Shown piece after piece: positions 1 through 7,469 of a stretch of DNA of 8,945 nt. Below the pieces are notes generated by a model that ran no database searches, was not told the origin of the DNA, and was given only the letters and a program-made list of their open reading frames with translations. This DNA comes from Pleurocapsa sp. MO_226.B13. GTDB lineage: Bacteria; Cyanobacteriota; Cyanobacteriia; Cyanobacteriales; Xenococcaceae. The position numbers and the translations under genes were made by a program. The stretch spans positions 1 through 8,945 of the forward strand of contig JASJEI010000451.1 of NCBI GenBank assembly GCA_030064795.1. Direction: 5' to 3'. Position 1 is the first letter of the stretch. Every line of letters begins with the position of its first letter.

Positions 1-28
1 ATTCAAATGGATAAGTTTTAGCCAGAGG

Positions 29-826
29 TTATTGCCCGCCGACCGCCCCAATTGTGAGGGGTAAGCGTGTCAAAGTCCCCAAATTCCTAGGGGCGGTCGG
101 CGAAGGCTGACCAACTTTGACCAGGTTTTCTCTCGGGGAAGCATGTTCTCTAATGACAAAGGCAGCCTGTCTTTGAGCTATCCCCAATAAAAAGGCGAGA
201 ACACACATGTTGCGGTCGGCTATCCAGACATCATTGGGGGCGACGGTTGTCAGAACCTCACTCAATAACGACCGCTCTTGGGCATGACCATCCTCACAAG
301 GAAATAGGTCGATGGCCAGCATCTGGGCGGGGTCAAGGACGACTAAAGATTTGCCTGGCAAAGCACCACCACTGGTATTCCTGAGAACTTCCAGGCGGTG
401 TTCAGTCCCGACCAAGGCATTGCCATCAAACATTTTGACCCGATATCCTGGGACTAAGTCAGGCTTTTTTCCTCCCCATTGCTCAACAATTGGAGCCAGT
501 TCTCTGGCACTGTATCTAACTAAAGCAGCACTGACACCTGGTTCGATGCCATCAATTTTGTTATAGACCGAAGTGTGGGACACTGCCAATTGGCCCTTGG
601 TGGCTTGGTAGGAGGCATGGACGGAGGGGCGCATCCCAGCTACTACTGGCATCATCACTTCCACTATCTCCGAGAATAACAATTCCCTGGTGTACTGCTG
701 TTGGGCAGTTTTCTCAAAAAGTTCATTGAGTTGGTCGGGCGATAGGAGCGGGAGCAATGTTCCTCGCATCATAACGGTGACTGGACTCTCCTCAACGAAG
801 TTGTCAAAAATTGCGGCTAGGCTCAT
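29..826 (-). pseudogene. IS4-type transposase, C-terminally truncated
   Basis: DDE transposase of the IS4 kind, which would cut and paste its own element. From the ATG at 824-826 the 265-aa product begins MSLAAIFDNFVEESPVTVMM, the usual N-terminus of a widespread cyanobacterial family as I remember it. The frame stays open upstream to a GTG at 947-949, but those 41 extra residues look non-coding. Two catalytic aspartates are visible: FDGN (codon 425-427) and WIADRN (codon 215-217), with GALPGKSLVVLDP and FPCEDGHAQERSLL between them. Family members run to roughly 400 residues or more and carry a third acidic residue in a Y-R-E-K type motif; here recognisable sequence ends after LVKVGQ (about 107) and the frame passes into a palindromic repeat before stopping at 29-31. 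A +1 frame (33 to 1) reads NNLWLKLIHLN, possibly the continuing C-terminus. Probably inactive. Base composition is richer in G+C than the downstream genes. Confidence 0.8.
37..102. repeat. Palindromic repeat with 13-bp perfect arms inside the transposase remnant
   Basis: CGCCGACCGCCCC at 37-49 is the exact reverse complement of GGGGCGGTCGGCG at 90-102, separated by 40 bases. The spacer contains a weaker nested pairing (GGGG near 58-61 with CCCC at 77-80, flanked by AATTG/AAATT-like bases). Transposase similarity stops just outside this structure, so it may be an inserted or recombined short interspersed repeat. The arms resemble those of the larger repeat at 6280-6395 (GGGGCGGT core). Confidence 0.6.
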
Positions 827-949
827 CCCTTTTCTGCGACTGGCTATTCCTGGGGATTGATTGTAGCATTCTGACAACGAGACCCAGATGCGCTGAGGAG
901 CTGACAGACAGGAAAGGGGCGTTATTGGCGAAAGTCTTTTGTGACTCAC

Positions 950-1129
950 GGTTTTTTTGTTAAAAAATCCCCAAACCCAAGGAAAGCACTTTTGGTTTGA
1001 GGCAATCAGCGAAGCCTCAGATGAAGGGTATTTCAGATTTTATTCTACTGACCTTGAAAGGGCTGATCTCTACACTTAAAAACTCTGCTAAACTCAGGTT
1101 AAGTCAAGCTGACCATCTTGTCTAAAGAA
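950..1129. other. Divergent intergenic region with possible IS end and weak promoter
   Basis: This is the gap between the transposase remnant (-) and the STAND gene (+). It holds a short hairpin, TGAGGC (998-1003) with GCCTCA (1014-1019). A weak sigma70-like pair is present: TTGAAA (1054-1059), a 17-base spacer, then TAAAAA (1077-1082), which matches only 4 of 6 bases of the -10 consensus. The outer end of the insertion sequence should lie somewhere here, but I cannot identify its terminal repeat because the partner end is not in the window. Confidence 0.35.
1054..1082 (+). promoter_or_regulatory. Weak candidate promoter for the STAND gene
   Basis: TTGAAA at 1054-1059 matches 5 of 6 bases of the -35 consensus. 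TAAAAA at 1077-1082, 17 bases later, matches 4 of 6 bases of the -10. It would place transcription start about 40 bases before the ATG at 1130. AT-rich DNA yields such matches by chance, so this is only a suggestion. Confidence 0.22.
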
Positions 1130-4100
1130 ATGGATTTGTCTCAAGCCTTATCAATTGTCAATCAAGCAATGTTAGCTCGGTTCGATCGCGGGTTAAGCGA
1201 CGTTGAAACGGCGATTGTTAAGGGAGCTTGGCAAAATCAAACTTACGAAAAGATAGCAGAGGTTTTTGGTTATTCCAATAGTTACTTGAGTCGAGATGTT
1301 GGTCCAAAATTTTGGAAAATCCTCAGCCAAGCCTTGGGAGAACCCGTTAGTAAAAAGAATTTCCAAGCAGCTTTAGAGAGAAAATGGCAACAAAATCGAG
1401 ATGCACTTCAGCCGAGAAACAACCCAGAGCTTAATAGCAACTCAACTAATAATTCCTCTCTACCCAGAAGTGATTGGGGAGAAAAAATTGATGTTAGCTT
1501 CTTTCACGGACGTAGTAGCGAAATAGCTCAAGTGGAGCAATGGATTCAAAGTAAAAACTCTCGCTTGTTGGCTATTTTAGGTATGGGAGGAGTGGGTAAA
1601 ACTGCTTTAGCTACCAAGGTCGGACAACGGATTCAACGGGATTTTGAAGCCGTTATTTGGCGCAGCCTCCGCAATGCGCCTTCTCTAAAAACCTTACTGG
1701 GGGAGCTAGTATCATTTTTATCCGAGCAACAGGATAATCAAGCTGAATTACAGCGATTGCTTTATTGGTTGAGAGCTAAACGCTGTTTGTTAATCCTAGA
1801 TAATGTAGAAACTATCTTACAATCCCGAGATTATGCGGGTCAGTACCTTCCAGGTTACGAAGACTATGGCGATCTCTTCCGCGCAGTCGGGGAGACGGTT
1901 CACCAAAGTTGTCTGCTGCTTACCAGTCGGGAAAAACCCGCCGAGATCGCTATTTTGGAAGGAGGTTATAGTCCTGTAGTCTCTCTGAAGTTAGTCGGTT
2001 CTCCCGAGGCAGCGATCGCTATAATTCGAGCCAAAGGTTTATTGGGTTCAACCGAGGAAGAGCAAGAGTTATGCCAGCGTTATAGTTACAACCCTTTAGC
2101 CCTAAAAATTGTCGCTACTTCGATTCAAGATTTGTTCGGGGGAGCGATTGCCGATTTTTTGGCAGAAGATACTATCCTATTTTATAACGTTCGGCGGCTG
2201 CTGGAGCAACAGTTTAACCGTCTTTCTCCCCTAGAACAGTCCATCATGTACTGGTTGGCAATTAATCGAGAATGGACTACTATCTCAGAACTCGCAGAAG
2301 ATATTAACCCAAAGGTTCGCAAGCTCGATTTACTGGAAGCTCTAGAATCTTTGATCGGGCGCAGTTTGATTGAAAAACAAGGTGGCAAATATACCCAACA
2401 ACCTGTAGTCATGGAATATGTGAGCGATCGTTTAATTGAGACGATCGCCCAAGAGATTGGTCAAGAGAATGTTCCTCTAAACTTTTTACACAGTTACGCC
2501 TTAATTAAAACTACCGTTAAAGACTATATTCGAGAAAGTCAATTTAGACTAATCTTAGAACCAGTAATTACGAAACTGAGTTATGCTTTTGCTTCTCAGG
2601 ATGCTTTGACCTTACAGCTAAAAAAAGTTCTGCAACAAATTAAAGCTCAAAATCCCCTAGCATCGGGCTATGCTGCGGGCAATCTCATCAATCTTGGTTG
2701 TTATTTAGAACTCGACCTAAAAGGTTTTGATTTTTCTCACCTCAGTATTCGGCAAGCATATCTCCAGGGTGTCAGCCTACAAAGAGTCAATCTACAAAAT
2801 GCTAAATTTTCGCGCTCCCTATTTACCCAAAATTTAGGCAGTGCTTTAGCAGTTGCTTATAGTCCCGACGGAACGAGAATTGCGCTCTCCGATAACGGGG
2901 GAATGATTTACGTCTGGCAAATTGCCAGCGATCTGCTGGAGTTAACCTTAGAAGGTCACACCAATTGGATTTGGTCTGTGGCATGGAGTCCCGACGGCAA
3001 TATTTTAGCTAGTGCTTCCAACGATCGCTCCGTTAAGCTTTGGGACACAACTACGGGTCAATGTCTCAGAACTTTACAAGGTCATAGTAAAATCATTCAC
3101 TGCGTTGCATGGAGTCCCGACGGCAATATATTAGCTAGTGGCAGTCAAGATCGAACGGTCAGACTTTGGCATCCCGCAACAGGAGAATGCCTGAAAATCC
3201 TCAAGCCCGATGTAGATTGGTTATTTTGGGCTGCTATAACTTGGAGTCCTGACGGCTTGTCCTTATTATCCCGCCCTGACGGGACGAATGGGGATAAAAT
3301 AATAGCGATCGCGGTCAAAGAAGCAATCCAATTGTGGGATATAGCAACATCCACTTGTGTTCAAACCCTCGAAGGACACGAACAATATATTGTGTCTCTT
3401 GCTTGGCATCCCCAAAAAAACTTACTCGCTAGTGGCAGCTTTGACTGCACTGTAAAAATCTGGGATATCTCTACTGGTAAATGTCTCCATACTCTACCCC
3501 ACGATAATTGCATCTGGTCTTTAGCTTGGAGTCATAACGGGAACATGTTAGCTAGTGCCTCTTACGATCGAACGGCAAAGCTTTGGGACGGTTTAACAGG
3601 ACGTTGTTTGCATATCTTATCGGGACATCAAAACTGGTTGTGGTCTGTCTCTTGGAGTAAGTGCGATCGTACTGTGATTACTGGTTCTCACGACCAAACT
3701 GCGAAAATCTGGGATGTTTCCACGGGACAATGCCTCAAAACGCTTCAAGGGTATATTGGGACAATTTGGTCGCTTACCTGGAGCGAAGACGGACAAACTC
3801 TTTACAGTGGGAGTGGCGACCATATCCTAAGACAATGGCAAGTTGCCACAGGAGTATGTCTCAAAACTACTAGGGGCAATCGGCAAGCTGTATGGGCTAT
3901 CTCCCCCAGTCCAGATTATCAGACCTTTGCCAGTGGTGGGACGGATAAAATTGTCTGGTTGTGGGATGTAGCAACAGGACAACTTCTTCATAGGTTATCG
4001 GGTCATGAAGGGACTGTTTGGTGCGTTTTTTGGAGTCCCGACGGCAAAACTCTAGGAAGTGTTAGCGACGATCGCACTATTCGTCTTTGGTCGTCCGCTA

Positions 4101-4762
4101 CAGGTCAGTGTTTGAAAGTATTAACAGGTCATGATTATTGGGTAACCTCTTTGGCATGGCGTTACGATAGCAAAATGCTAGTTAGCGGTAGCCTAGATAG
4201 TACCCTCAAGCTTTGGCGTTCCGAAACAGGGGAATGTTTGAAAACTTTTGTCGGACATCAAGACAGAGTATTCGATGTTGATTGGAGTCCCAATGGAAAA
4301 CTAATAGCTAGTGTCTCCTACGACCAAACCCTTAAGTTGTGGCATCCTGAAACTGAGGAATGTTTGCAGACCCTTACAGGACACGATAGTCTCGTCTATT
4401 CTGTAGCTTGGAGTCCAGATAGTTCCCAGATCGCTAGCGGAGGAGGAGATAAAAACGTCCATATCTGGGATGTCAAAACTGGAAAATGCTTACAAATACT
4501 TCAAGGTCACACCAATTGGATTTGGTCTTTGGCATGGAGTCCCGACGGTAATATTTTAGCTAGCGGTAGTGGCGATCGCACTATTAAATTGTGGTCTGTC
4601 AAAACTGGCAAATGCCTCAAAACTCTCATAGCAGACCGACCCTATGAAGGAATGAACATCACTGGCGTTACAGGTTTAACAGCAGCACAGAAATTAACCT
4701 TAAAGGCATTGGGAGCTGTAGAGAGTTGTTCTAATAGAGGGATCGTAAATATCAGCAGATAG
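1130..4762 (+). CDS. STAND NTPase: HTH-like domain, NB-ARC, 14 WD40 repeats
   Basis: Large cytoplasmic signalling ATPase of the STAND class (relatives: APAF-1, plant NLRs, bacterial defence ATPases). Numbering from the ATG at 1130 gives 1210 aa; a TTG at 1118 could add four residues, but relatives begin MD. Residues ~1-85 form an HTH-like domain ([20 protein letters not shown]), similar to the N-terminal domain seen in VMAP-type proteins. An Asn/Ser-rich linker follows (~95-111). NB-ARC: HGR at 126-128, Walker A GMGGVGKT 151-158, Walker B LLILD 220-224 followed by NVE, sensor TSR 265-267, NPLAL 321-325; then a winged-helix region (~360-440), a helical region and a pentapeptide-like stretch (526-560). 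Fourteen WD40 blades fill ~569-1166, followed by the typical cyanobacterial tail [15 protein letters not shown]. By family logic the propellers sense a ligand and nucleotide exchange drives oligomerisation. No enzymatic effector domain is visible. The ligand is unknown. Confidence 0.93.
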   Translation: MDLSQALSIVNQAMLARFDRGLSDVETAIVKGAWQNQTYEKIAEVFGYSNSYLSRDVGPKFWKILSQALGEPVSKKNFQAALERKWQQNRDALQPRNNPELNSNSTNNSSLPRSDWGEKIDVSFFHGRSSEIAQVEQWIQSKNSRLLAILGMGGVGKTALATKVGQRIQRDFEAVIWRSLRNAPSLKTLLGELVSFLSEQQDNQAELQRLLYWLRAKRCLLILDNVETILQSRDYAGQYLPGYEDYGDLFRAVGETVHQSCLLLTSREKPAEIAILEGGYSPVVSLKLVGSPEAAIAIIRAKGLLGSTEEEQELCQRYSYNPLALKIVATSIQDLFGGAIADFLAEDTILFYNVRRLLEQQFNRLSPLEQSIMYWLAINREWTTISELAEDINPKVRKLDLLEALESLIGRSLIEKQGGKYTQQPVVMEYVSDRLIETIAQEIGQENVPLNFLHSYALIKTTVKDYIRESQFRLILEPVITKLSYAFASQDALTLQLKKVLQQIKAQNPLASGYAAGNLINLGCYLELDLKGFDFSHLSIRQAYLQGVSLQRVNLQNAKFSRSLFTQNLGSALAVAYSPDGTRIALSDNGGMIYVWQIASDLLELTLEGHTNWIWSVAWSPDGNILASASNDRSVKLWDTTTGQCLRTLQGHSKIIHCVAWSPDGNILASGSQDRTVRLWHPATGECLKILKPDVDWLFWAAITWSPDGLSLLSRPDGTNGDKIIAIAVKEAIQLWDIATSTCVQTLEGHEQYIVSLAWHPQKNLLASGSFDCTVKIWDISTGKCLHTLPHDNCIWSLAWSHNGNMLASASYDRTAKLWDGLTGRCLHILSGHQNWLWSVSWSKCDRTVITGSHDQTAKIWDVSTGQCLKTLQGYIGTIWSLTWSEDGQTLYSGSGDHILRQWQVATGVCLKTTRGNRQAVWAISPSPDYQTFASGGTDKIVWLWDVATGQLLHRLSGHEGTVWCVFWSPDGKTLGSVSDDRTIRLWSSATGQCLKVLTGHDYWVTSLAWRYDSKMLVSGSLDSTLKLWRSETGECLKTFVGHQDRVFDVDWSPNGKLIASVSYDQTLKLWHPETEECLQTLTGHDSLVYSVAWSPDSSQIASGGGDKNVHIWDVKTGKCLQILQGHTNWIWSLAWSPDGNILASGSGDRTIKLWSVKTGKCLKTLIADRPYEGMNITGVTGLTAAQKLTLKALGAVESCSNRGIVNISR
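2952..3012 (+). repeat. 61-bp near-exact direct repeat, copy 1 (WD40 blades 1/2)
   Basis: This segment, encoding [19 protein letters not shown], matches 4503-4563 with only two mismatches in 61 bases (G/T at position 27 and C/T at position 47). Other blades encode similar residues with much more nucleotide change, so this pair points to recent duplication or gene conversion. Part of it also matches blade 3 near 3108-3142. Confidence 0.85.
4503..4563 (+). repeat. 61-bp near-exact direct repeat, copy 2 (WD40 blades 13/14)
   Basis: Partner of 2952-3012. It encodes [19 protein letters not shown] at the start of the last blade, 1551 bases downstream of copy 1. The position, last blade against second blade, would allow unequal recombination that changes blade number. 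Confidence 0.85.
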
Positions 4763-4838
4763 ATATTATAGAGGCGTTGCTGAACTAGTTTCGTTTATTA
4801 CACTACTACCTCAATCTGGTTTGGATTTCCATCTAAAG
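4763..4838. other. Short convergent intergenic region
   Basis: Seventy-six bases separate the ends of the STAND gene (+) and mnmE (-). I see no convincing intrinsic terminator for either gene. The 14-mer GAGGCGTTGCTGAA at 4771-4784 resembles an insertion-sequence end I associate with cyanobacteria, but no partner end is visible, so it is at most a relic. Confidence 0.5.
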
Positions 4839-6215
4839 TTATTTACCGATACAAAAGCGACTGAAAATGCGGTCTAAGACTGATTCGGTAACTTCTTCTC
4901 CTGTAATTTCTCCTAAAGCTTGAATTGCACCCCGAAGATCGATTGTCCAAAAGTCTAACGGAAGTCGATCGCGGACGGTTTCTTGGACTTGTTCTAGGGC
5001 GACTTTGGCTTTAGTTAAAGCTGAAGCTTGTCTTTGATTGACTGCTACTTGGGAATTAGCAGCAGTAATTGTTCCTCGGGACGCTAAGTTAAGGATCGCT
5101 CTTTCTAACTTATCAATTCCTCGTTGATGGGCAGCACTAGTATAAACTACTTGGGAAATTGTTTTGGGATAAACCATCGAGTTACAAGCAGCCAGATCGA
5201 TTTTATTAATTACTAATATTAACGGTCGATGTTTTACCTGTTGGTAGATTTCTTCTTCTGCTGTCGTCCAACCTACGGTAGCATCAATAGTCAACAAAAT
5301 TAAGTCCGCTGCTACGGCAGCTTGACGCGATCGCTCTACCCCGATTTTTTCCACAGTATCGATAGTTTCCCGAATCCCTGCGGTATCTAATACCTGTACG
5401 GGAATCCCCCCCACCACCAGGGTAGACTCAATTACGTCACGAGTTGTACCAGGGAGATCGGTGACAATGGCGCGATCGCTTTTACTCCAAGCATTGAGTA
5501 AACTAGATTTCCCCACATTGGGAGAGCCAACAATAGCCACTTTCAAACCACTTCTTAATAATTCTCCCTGTTCGGCAGTCGCCAAAATACTATTTACCTG
5601 AGTCAAAACAGCTTCTAGCTGCTGCCTAATTTTAGCTTCATCGAGGGGTGGTAAGTCGTCTTCAAAATCGATTCGGGCTTCTACTTCCGCTAAAATATCC
5701 AAACAAGTCAATCTCAGATCGCGAATCGAACTGCCCAGTTTACCCTGCAATCCCGCTAAAGCTACCTGAGAAGCTGCTTTAGATTGGGCTGCGACTAATT
5801 CGGCTACACCTTCAGCTTGGGTTAGATCGATTCTACCATTTAAAAAAGCTCTTAAAGTAAATTCTCCTGGTTGGGCTAACCTCGCTCCTTGAGCGATACA
5901 TAGTTGCAAAACTTCTTGGACGGCGATAATTCCGCCATGACAGTGAAACTCAACTACATCTTCGCGAGTATAGGAACGGGGCTTTAGCATCAATAGTAAC
6001 AAGGCTTCATCTACTACTTGTTTAGTTTCTGGATGACGAATATAACCATAGAGAATGCGATGAGTTGACCACTCTTGTTGACCAGGACTATCGAATAAAA
6101 TCTTAGCGATACCCAGGGCATTAACCCCCGATAATCTAACAATACCGACACTACCCTGTTGAGGCACTATAGCAGTGGCGATCGCCACTATGGTTTCTCC
6201 TTGAACTACAGACAT
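4839..6215 (-). CDS. mnmE: tRNA modification GTPase MnmE (TrmE)
   Basis: With MnmG (not in this window), this GTPase installs the carboxymethylaminomethyl group at C5 of wobble uridine 34 in a subset of tRNAs, using a tetrahydrofolate-bound one-carbon unit. The 458-aa protein has normal full length. Residues 1-120 form the folate-binding N-domain ([30 protein letters not shown] at 82-95). The G domain sits inside the helical domain: G1 GSPNVGKSS 230-238 (its Asn is the usual potassium ligand), G2 TTRD 257-260, G3 DTAG 277-280, G4 NKID 337-340, and G5-like TSA 359-361. The C-terminus ends in the invariant FCIGK with Cys455. The ATG at 6213-6215 is chosen because [14 protein letters not shown] aligns with family N-termini and an upstream ATG (6227-6229) is blocked by a stop after four codons. 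It converges with the STAND gene and diverges from queC. Apparently monocistronic. Confidence 0.98.
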   Translation of the reverse strand: MSVVQGETIVAIATAIVPQQGSVGIVRLSGVNALGIAKILFDSPGQQEWSTHRILYGYIRHPETKQVVDEALLLLMLKPRSYTREDVVEFHCHGGIIAVQEVLQLCIAQGARLAQPGEFTLRAFLNGRIDLTQAEGVAELVAAQSKAASQVALAGLQGKLGSSIRDLRLTCLDILAEVEARIDFEDDLPPLDEAKIRQQLEAVLTQVNSILATAEQGELLRSGLKVAIVGSPNVGKSSLLNAWSKSDRAIVTDLPGTTRDVIESTLVVGGIPVQVLDTAGIRETIDTVEKIGVERSRQAAVAADLILLTIDATVGWTTAEEEIYQQVKHRPLILVINKIDLAACNSMVYPKTISQVVYTSAAHQRGIDKLERAILNLASRGTITAANSQVAVNQRQASALTKAKVALEQVQETVRDRLPLDFWTIDLRGAIQALGEITGEEVTESVLDRIFSRFCIGK

Positions 6216-6231
6216 TATCTTTTTGGCATGA

Positions 6232-6261
6232 ATTATTATTAACTACCTTACCAAGAGACAA
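6232..6261 (-). promoter_or_regulatory. Weak candidate promoter for mnmE
   Basis: On the minus strand, TTGTCT (6256-6261) could act as a -35 element. AATAAT (6232-6237), 18 bases downstream, matches 5 of 6 bases of the -10 consensus. It would leave a leader of only about ten bases before the ATG, so the call is tentative. Confidence 0.22.
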
Positions 6262-6279
6262 AAGGGAAAAATGACTGTG

Positions 6280-6395
6280 GGGGCGGTTCGCCCTAAAGGA
6301 CTCCTAAAGGATACACTCAATGCGATATCCGAAGGTGTATCCTTTAGGACAAGTGCAAGCCGCTTCGCATATCGCTCCGCATCGCGAACCGCCCC
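6280..6395. repeat. Nested palindromic interspersed-type repeat between mnmE and queC
   Basis: The outer arms GGGGCGGTTCGC (6280-6291) and GCGAACCGCCCC (6384-6395) are perfect inverted repeats. Inside them a second perfect 15-bp pair, TCCTAAAGGATACAC (6302-6316) and GTGTATCCTTTAGGA (6335-6349), encloses an 18-base loop. CCTAAAGGA is also repeated in tandem just before (6292-6300). The remaining right part (6358-6383) is a run of GCGAAGC/GCATATCGC-like words. It has no coding potential. Its structure and GC content differ sharply from the flanking AT-rich DNA, as for the short palindromic repeats scattered through many cyanobacterial genomes; MITE-like mobility is possible. I see no clear target-site duplication. 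Confidence 0.75.
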
Positions 6396-6404
6396 TGCTA
6401 TTTG

Positions 6405-6410
6405 TATAAT
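6405..6410 (+). promoter_or_regulatory. Candidate -10 element of queC promoter
   Basis: A perfect TATAAT lies 50 bases before the queC ATG. The -35 position (about 6382-6387, TCGCGA) falls inside the palindromic repeat and does not match TTGACA, so the promoter would need an activator, an extended -10 or a non-consensus -35. Predicted start of transcription is near 6417. Confidence 0.45.
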
Positions 6411-6459
6411 TTTGGTTTTCGAGATCGTTTAACATAGAAATTTAACTAGATTCAAGATT

Positions 6460-7122
6460 ATGAACAAAGCAGTAGTCTTACTTTCTGGAGGCTTAGATTC
6501 CGCAACTACCGCTGCAATAGCGATCGCCGATGGATACGAAGCTATTGCTCTTTCTTTCCGCTATGGTCAACGCCACGAAAAAGAATTAGAAGCGGCAAAA
6601 AAAATCGCTAAAGCACTAAAGATTCGCGAGCATTTTACAGTCGATGTTAATCTATCTCAGTGGGGTGGCTCGTCGTTGACCGATCCCTCGATGACTATTC
6701 CCCAAGAAGGCTTACAACCAGATATCATTCCCTCTACTTACGTACCAGGACGGAATACAGTTTTTATCGCGATCGCTCTATCTCTGGCAGAAGCAAAACA
6801 GGCTCAAGCGATTTATCTTGGTATTAATGCGGTAGACTATTCTGGCTATCCTGATTGTCGTCCCGAATATCTACAAGCATATCAACAATTAGCCAATCTC
6901 TCTTCTAAAGCTGGTATTGAGGGCAATGCACCGCAATTAATTGCCCCTTTGGTTAAAGATTCTAAAGTCGATATTGTCCGTCGCGCCTTAGAGTTAGGTG
7001 TTCCCATTGCCGATACTTGGTCTTGTTATCAAGGTGGTGAAGTTCCCTGTGGTTTGTGTGATTCCTGCCGTATACGCGATCGCGCTTTGATTGAAGCTGG
7101 ATGTTCTAATTTAACCAGTTAA
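6460..7122 (+). CDS. queC: 7-cyano-7-deazaguanine (preQ0) synthase QueC
   Basis: ATP-dependent cytoplasmic enzyme that converts 7-carboxy-7-deazaguanine and ammonia into preQ0, the precursor of queuosine at tRNA position 34. The 220-aa length is normal. The PP-loop motif SGGLDS is at residues 9-14; RYGQRHEKE 34-42, YVPGRN 94-99 and DYSGYPDCR 126-134 are QueC-specific; the zinc site is formed by Cys189, Cys197, Cys200 and Cys203 in [17 protein letters not shown]. The ATG at 6460 starts directly at the conserved KAVVLLSGG strand, and no longer start is needed. The ribosome site is weak (AAGA-like). No queD, queE or queF lies in the window, so it is not part of a visible pathway operon. Three HIP1 sites fall within the gene (6520, 6769, 7076). 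Confidence 0.98.
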   Translation: MNKAVVLLSGGLDSATTAAIAIADGYEAIALSFRYGQRHEKELEAAKKIAKALKIREHFTVDVNLSQWGGSSLTDPSMTIPQEGLQPDIIPSTYVPGRNTVFIAIALSLAEAKQAQAIYLGINAVDYSGYPDCRPEYLQAYQQLANLSSKAGIEGNAPQLIAPLVKDSKVDIVRRALELGVPIADTWSCYQGGEVPCGLCDSCRIRDRALIEAGCSNLTS

Positions 7123-7469
7123 ATTGCTCTAAATCAATCGTTAATAGCTTGAATAATTAACACTTAAAATGGTGTATTTATCGTGACAAAATACGCTCAA
7201 TTTAAGCTATATAAATAACTTTTATAGTCTGGAAGTTCCAGAAATTCTAATTTAGCAAGTTTACCAAATTTTATACATTGTCGATTATCAAATTAAACTA
7301 GAAAACTGTATTATTCTAAGAAATAGAAAATTATTGCATTTGGAATAATTTTTTATAAACTGTAAACTACATCACCGTATTTTTAAAAAACTACAAACAA
7401 AATAGATTTTTAAAAATATTAGTCCAATCGTAGGCTAATCGATAATAAACTATCAACTGTATATACAAA
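7123..7469. other. AT-rich intergenic region between queC and the DUF1517 gene
   Basis: These 347 bases have no credible open frame. Just after queC there is a weak AT-only inverted repeat, GTTAAT (7140-7145) with ATTAAC (7156-7161), lacking a T-run, so a poor terminator. A 15-bp palindrome lies at 7228-7242. GATAAT at 7441-7446 could be a -10 for the next gene but has no -35 partner at the right distance. The remainder is A/T runs. No preQ1-type or other riboswitch was recognised. Confidence 0.6.
7228..7242. promoter_or_regulatory. 15-bp palindrome, operator-like
   Basis: TCTGGAAGTTCCAGA has perfect 7-base arms around a central G. It stands out in AT-only surroundings, about 230 bases upstream of the DUF1517 gene. 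The shape fits a dimeric repressor or activator site. A transcribed hairpin would have a very small loop and no T-run, so it is less likely to be a terminator. Confidence 0.4.

Larger units (their letters stand above)
2834..4627 (+). repeat. Array of 14 WD40 blades (two predicted seven-bladed propellers)
   Basis: Counting the closing [LIV]W residues gives 14 units of about 42 residues, the number expected for two complete seven-bladed propellers. The usual unit is GHxxx[IV][35 protein letters not shown]. Blade 1 is degenerate ([19 protein letters not shown]). Blade 4 carries an insertion ([17 protein letters not shown]) containing a HIP1 site. Blades 5 and 8 lack the GH dipeptide, and blade 9 has SPS in place of AWS. 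Propeller boundaries cannot be fixed without modelling; blades 1-7 and 8-14 are the simplest division. Confidence 0.85.

Noticed and set aside
312..566. Open frame of 84 codons on the plus strand
   Set aside because: It lies antisense to the transposase, whose protein motifs are clear. The peptide has no recognisable domain and no ribosome site.
827..949. Forty-one-residue N-terminal extension of the transposase from a GTG start
   Set aside because: Family members begin at the equivalent of the ATG at 824-826, and the extension is rich in Ser/Pro/Arg with no conserved motif. The upstream GTG is not needed.
3145..3873. Several 68-70 codon open frames on both strands inside the WD40 region
   Set aside because: They overlap the strongly coding WD40 frame and encode no recognisable motif; they are by-products of its repetitive composition.
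2834..4627. Regular spacing of similar DNA units suggesting a CRISPR-like or tandem array
   Set aside because: The ~126-base periodicity is explained by WD40 blades in one open frame. There are no short identical repeats with unique spacers.
4771..4784. GAGGCGTTGCTGAA as an insertion-sequence terminal repeat
   Set aside because: It resembles a cyanobacterial IS end from memory, but no second end, transposase fragment or target duplication accompanies it in the 76-base gap.
6396..6459. preQ1 riboswitch upstream of queC
   Set aside because: Only 64 AT-rich bases separate the repeat from the ATG, and I find no C-rich loop or A-rich tail forming the small H-type pseudoknot of preQ1-I. In this position the sequence looks like an ordinary promoter and leader.
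7140..7161. Terminator for queC at GTTAAT/ATTAAC
   Set aside because: The stem is six A/T-rich pairs with no following T-run, too weak to call as an intrinsic terminator.
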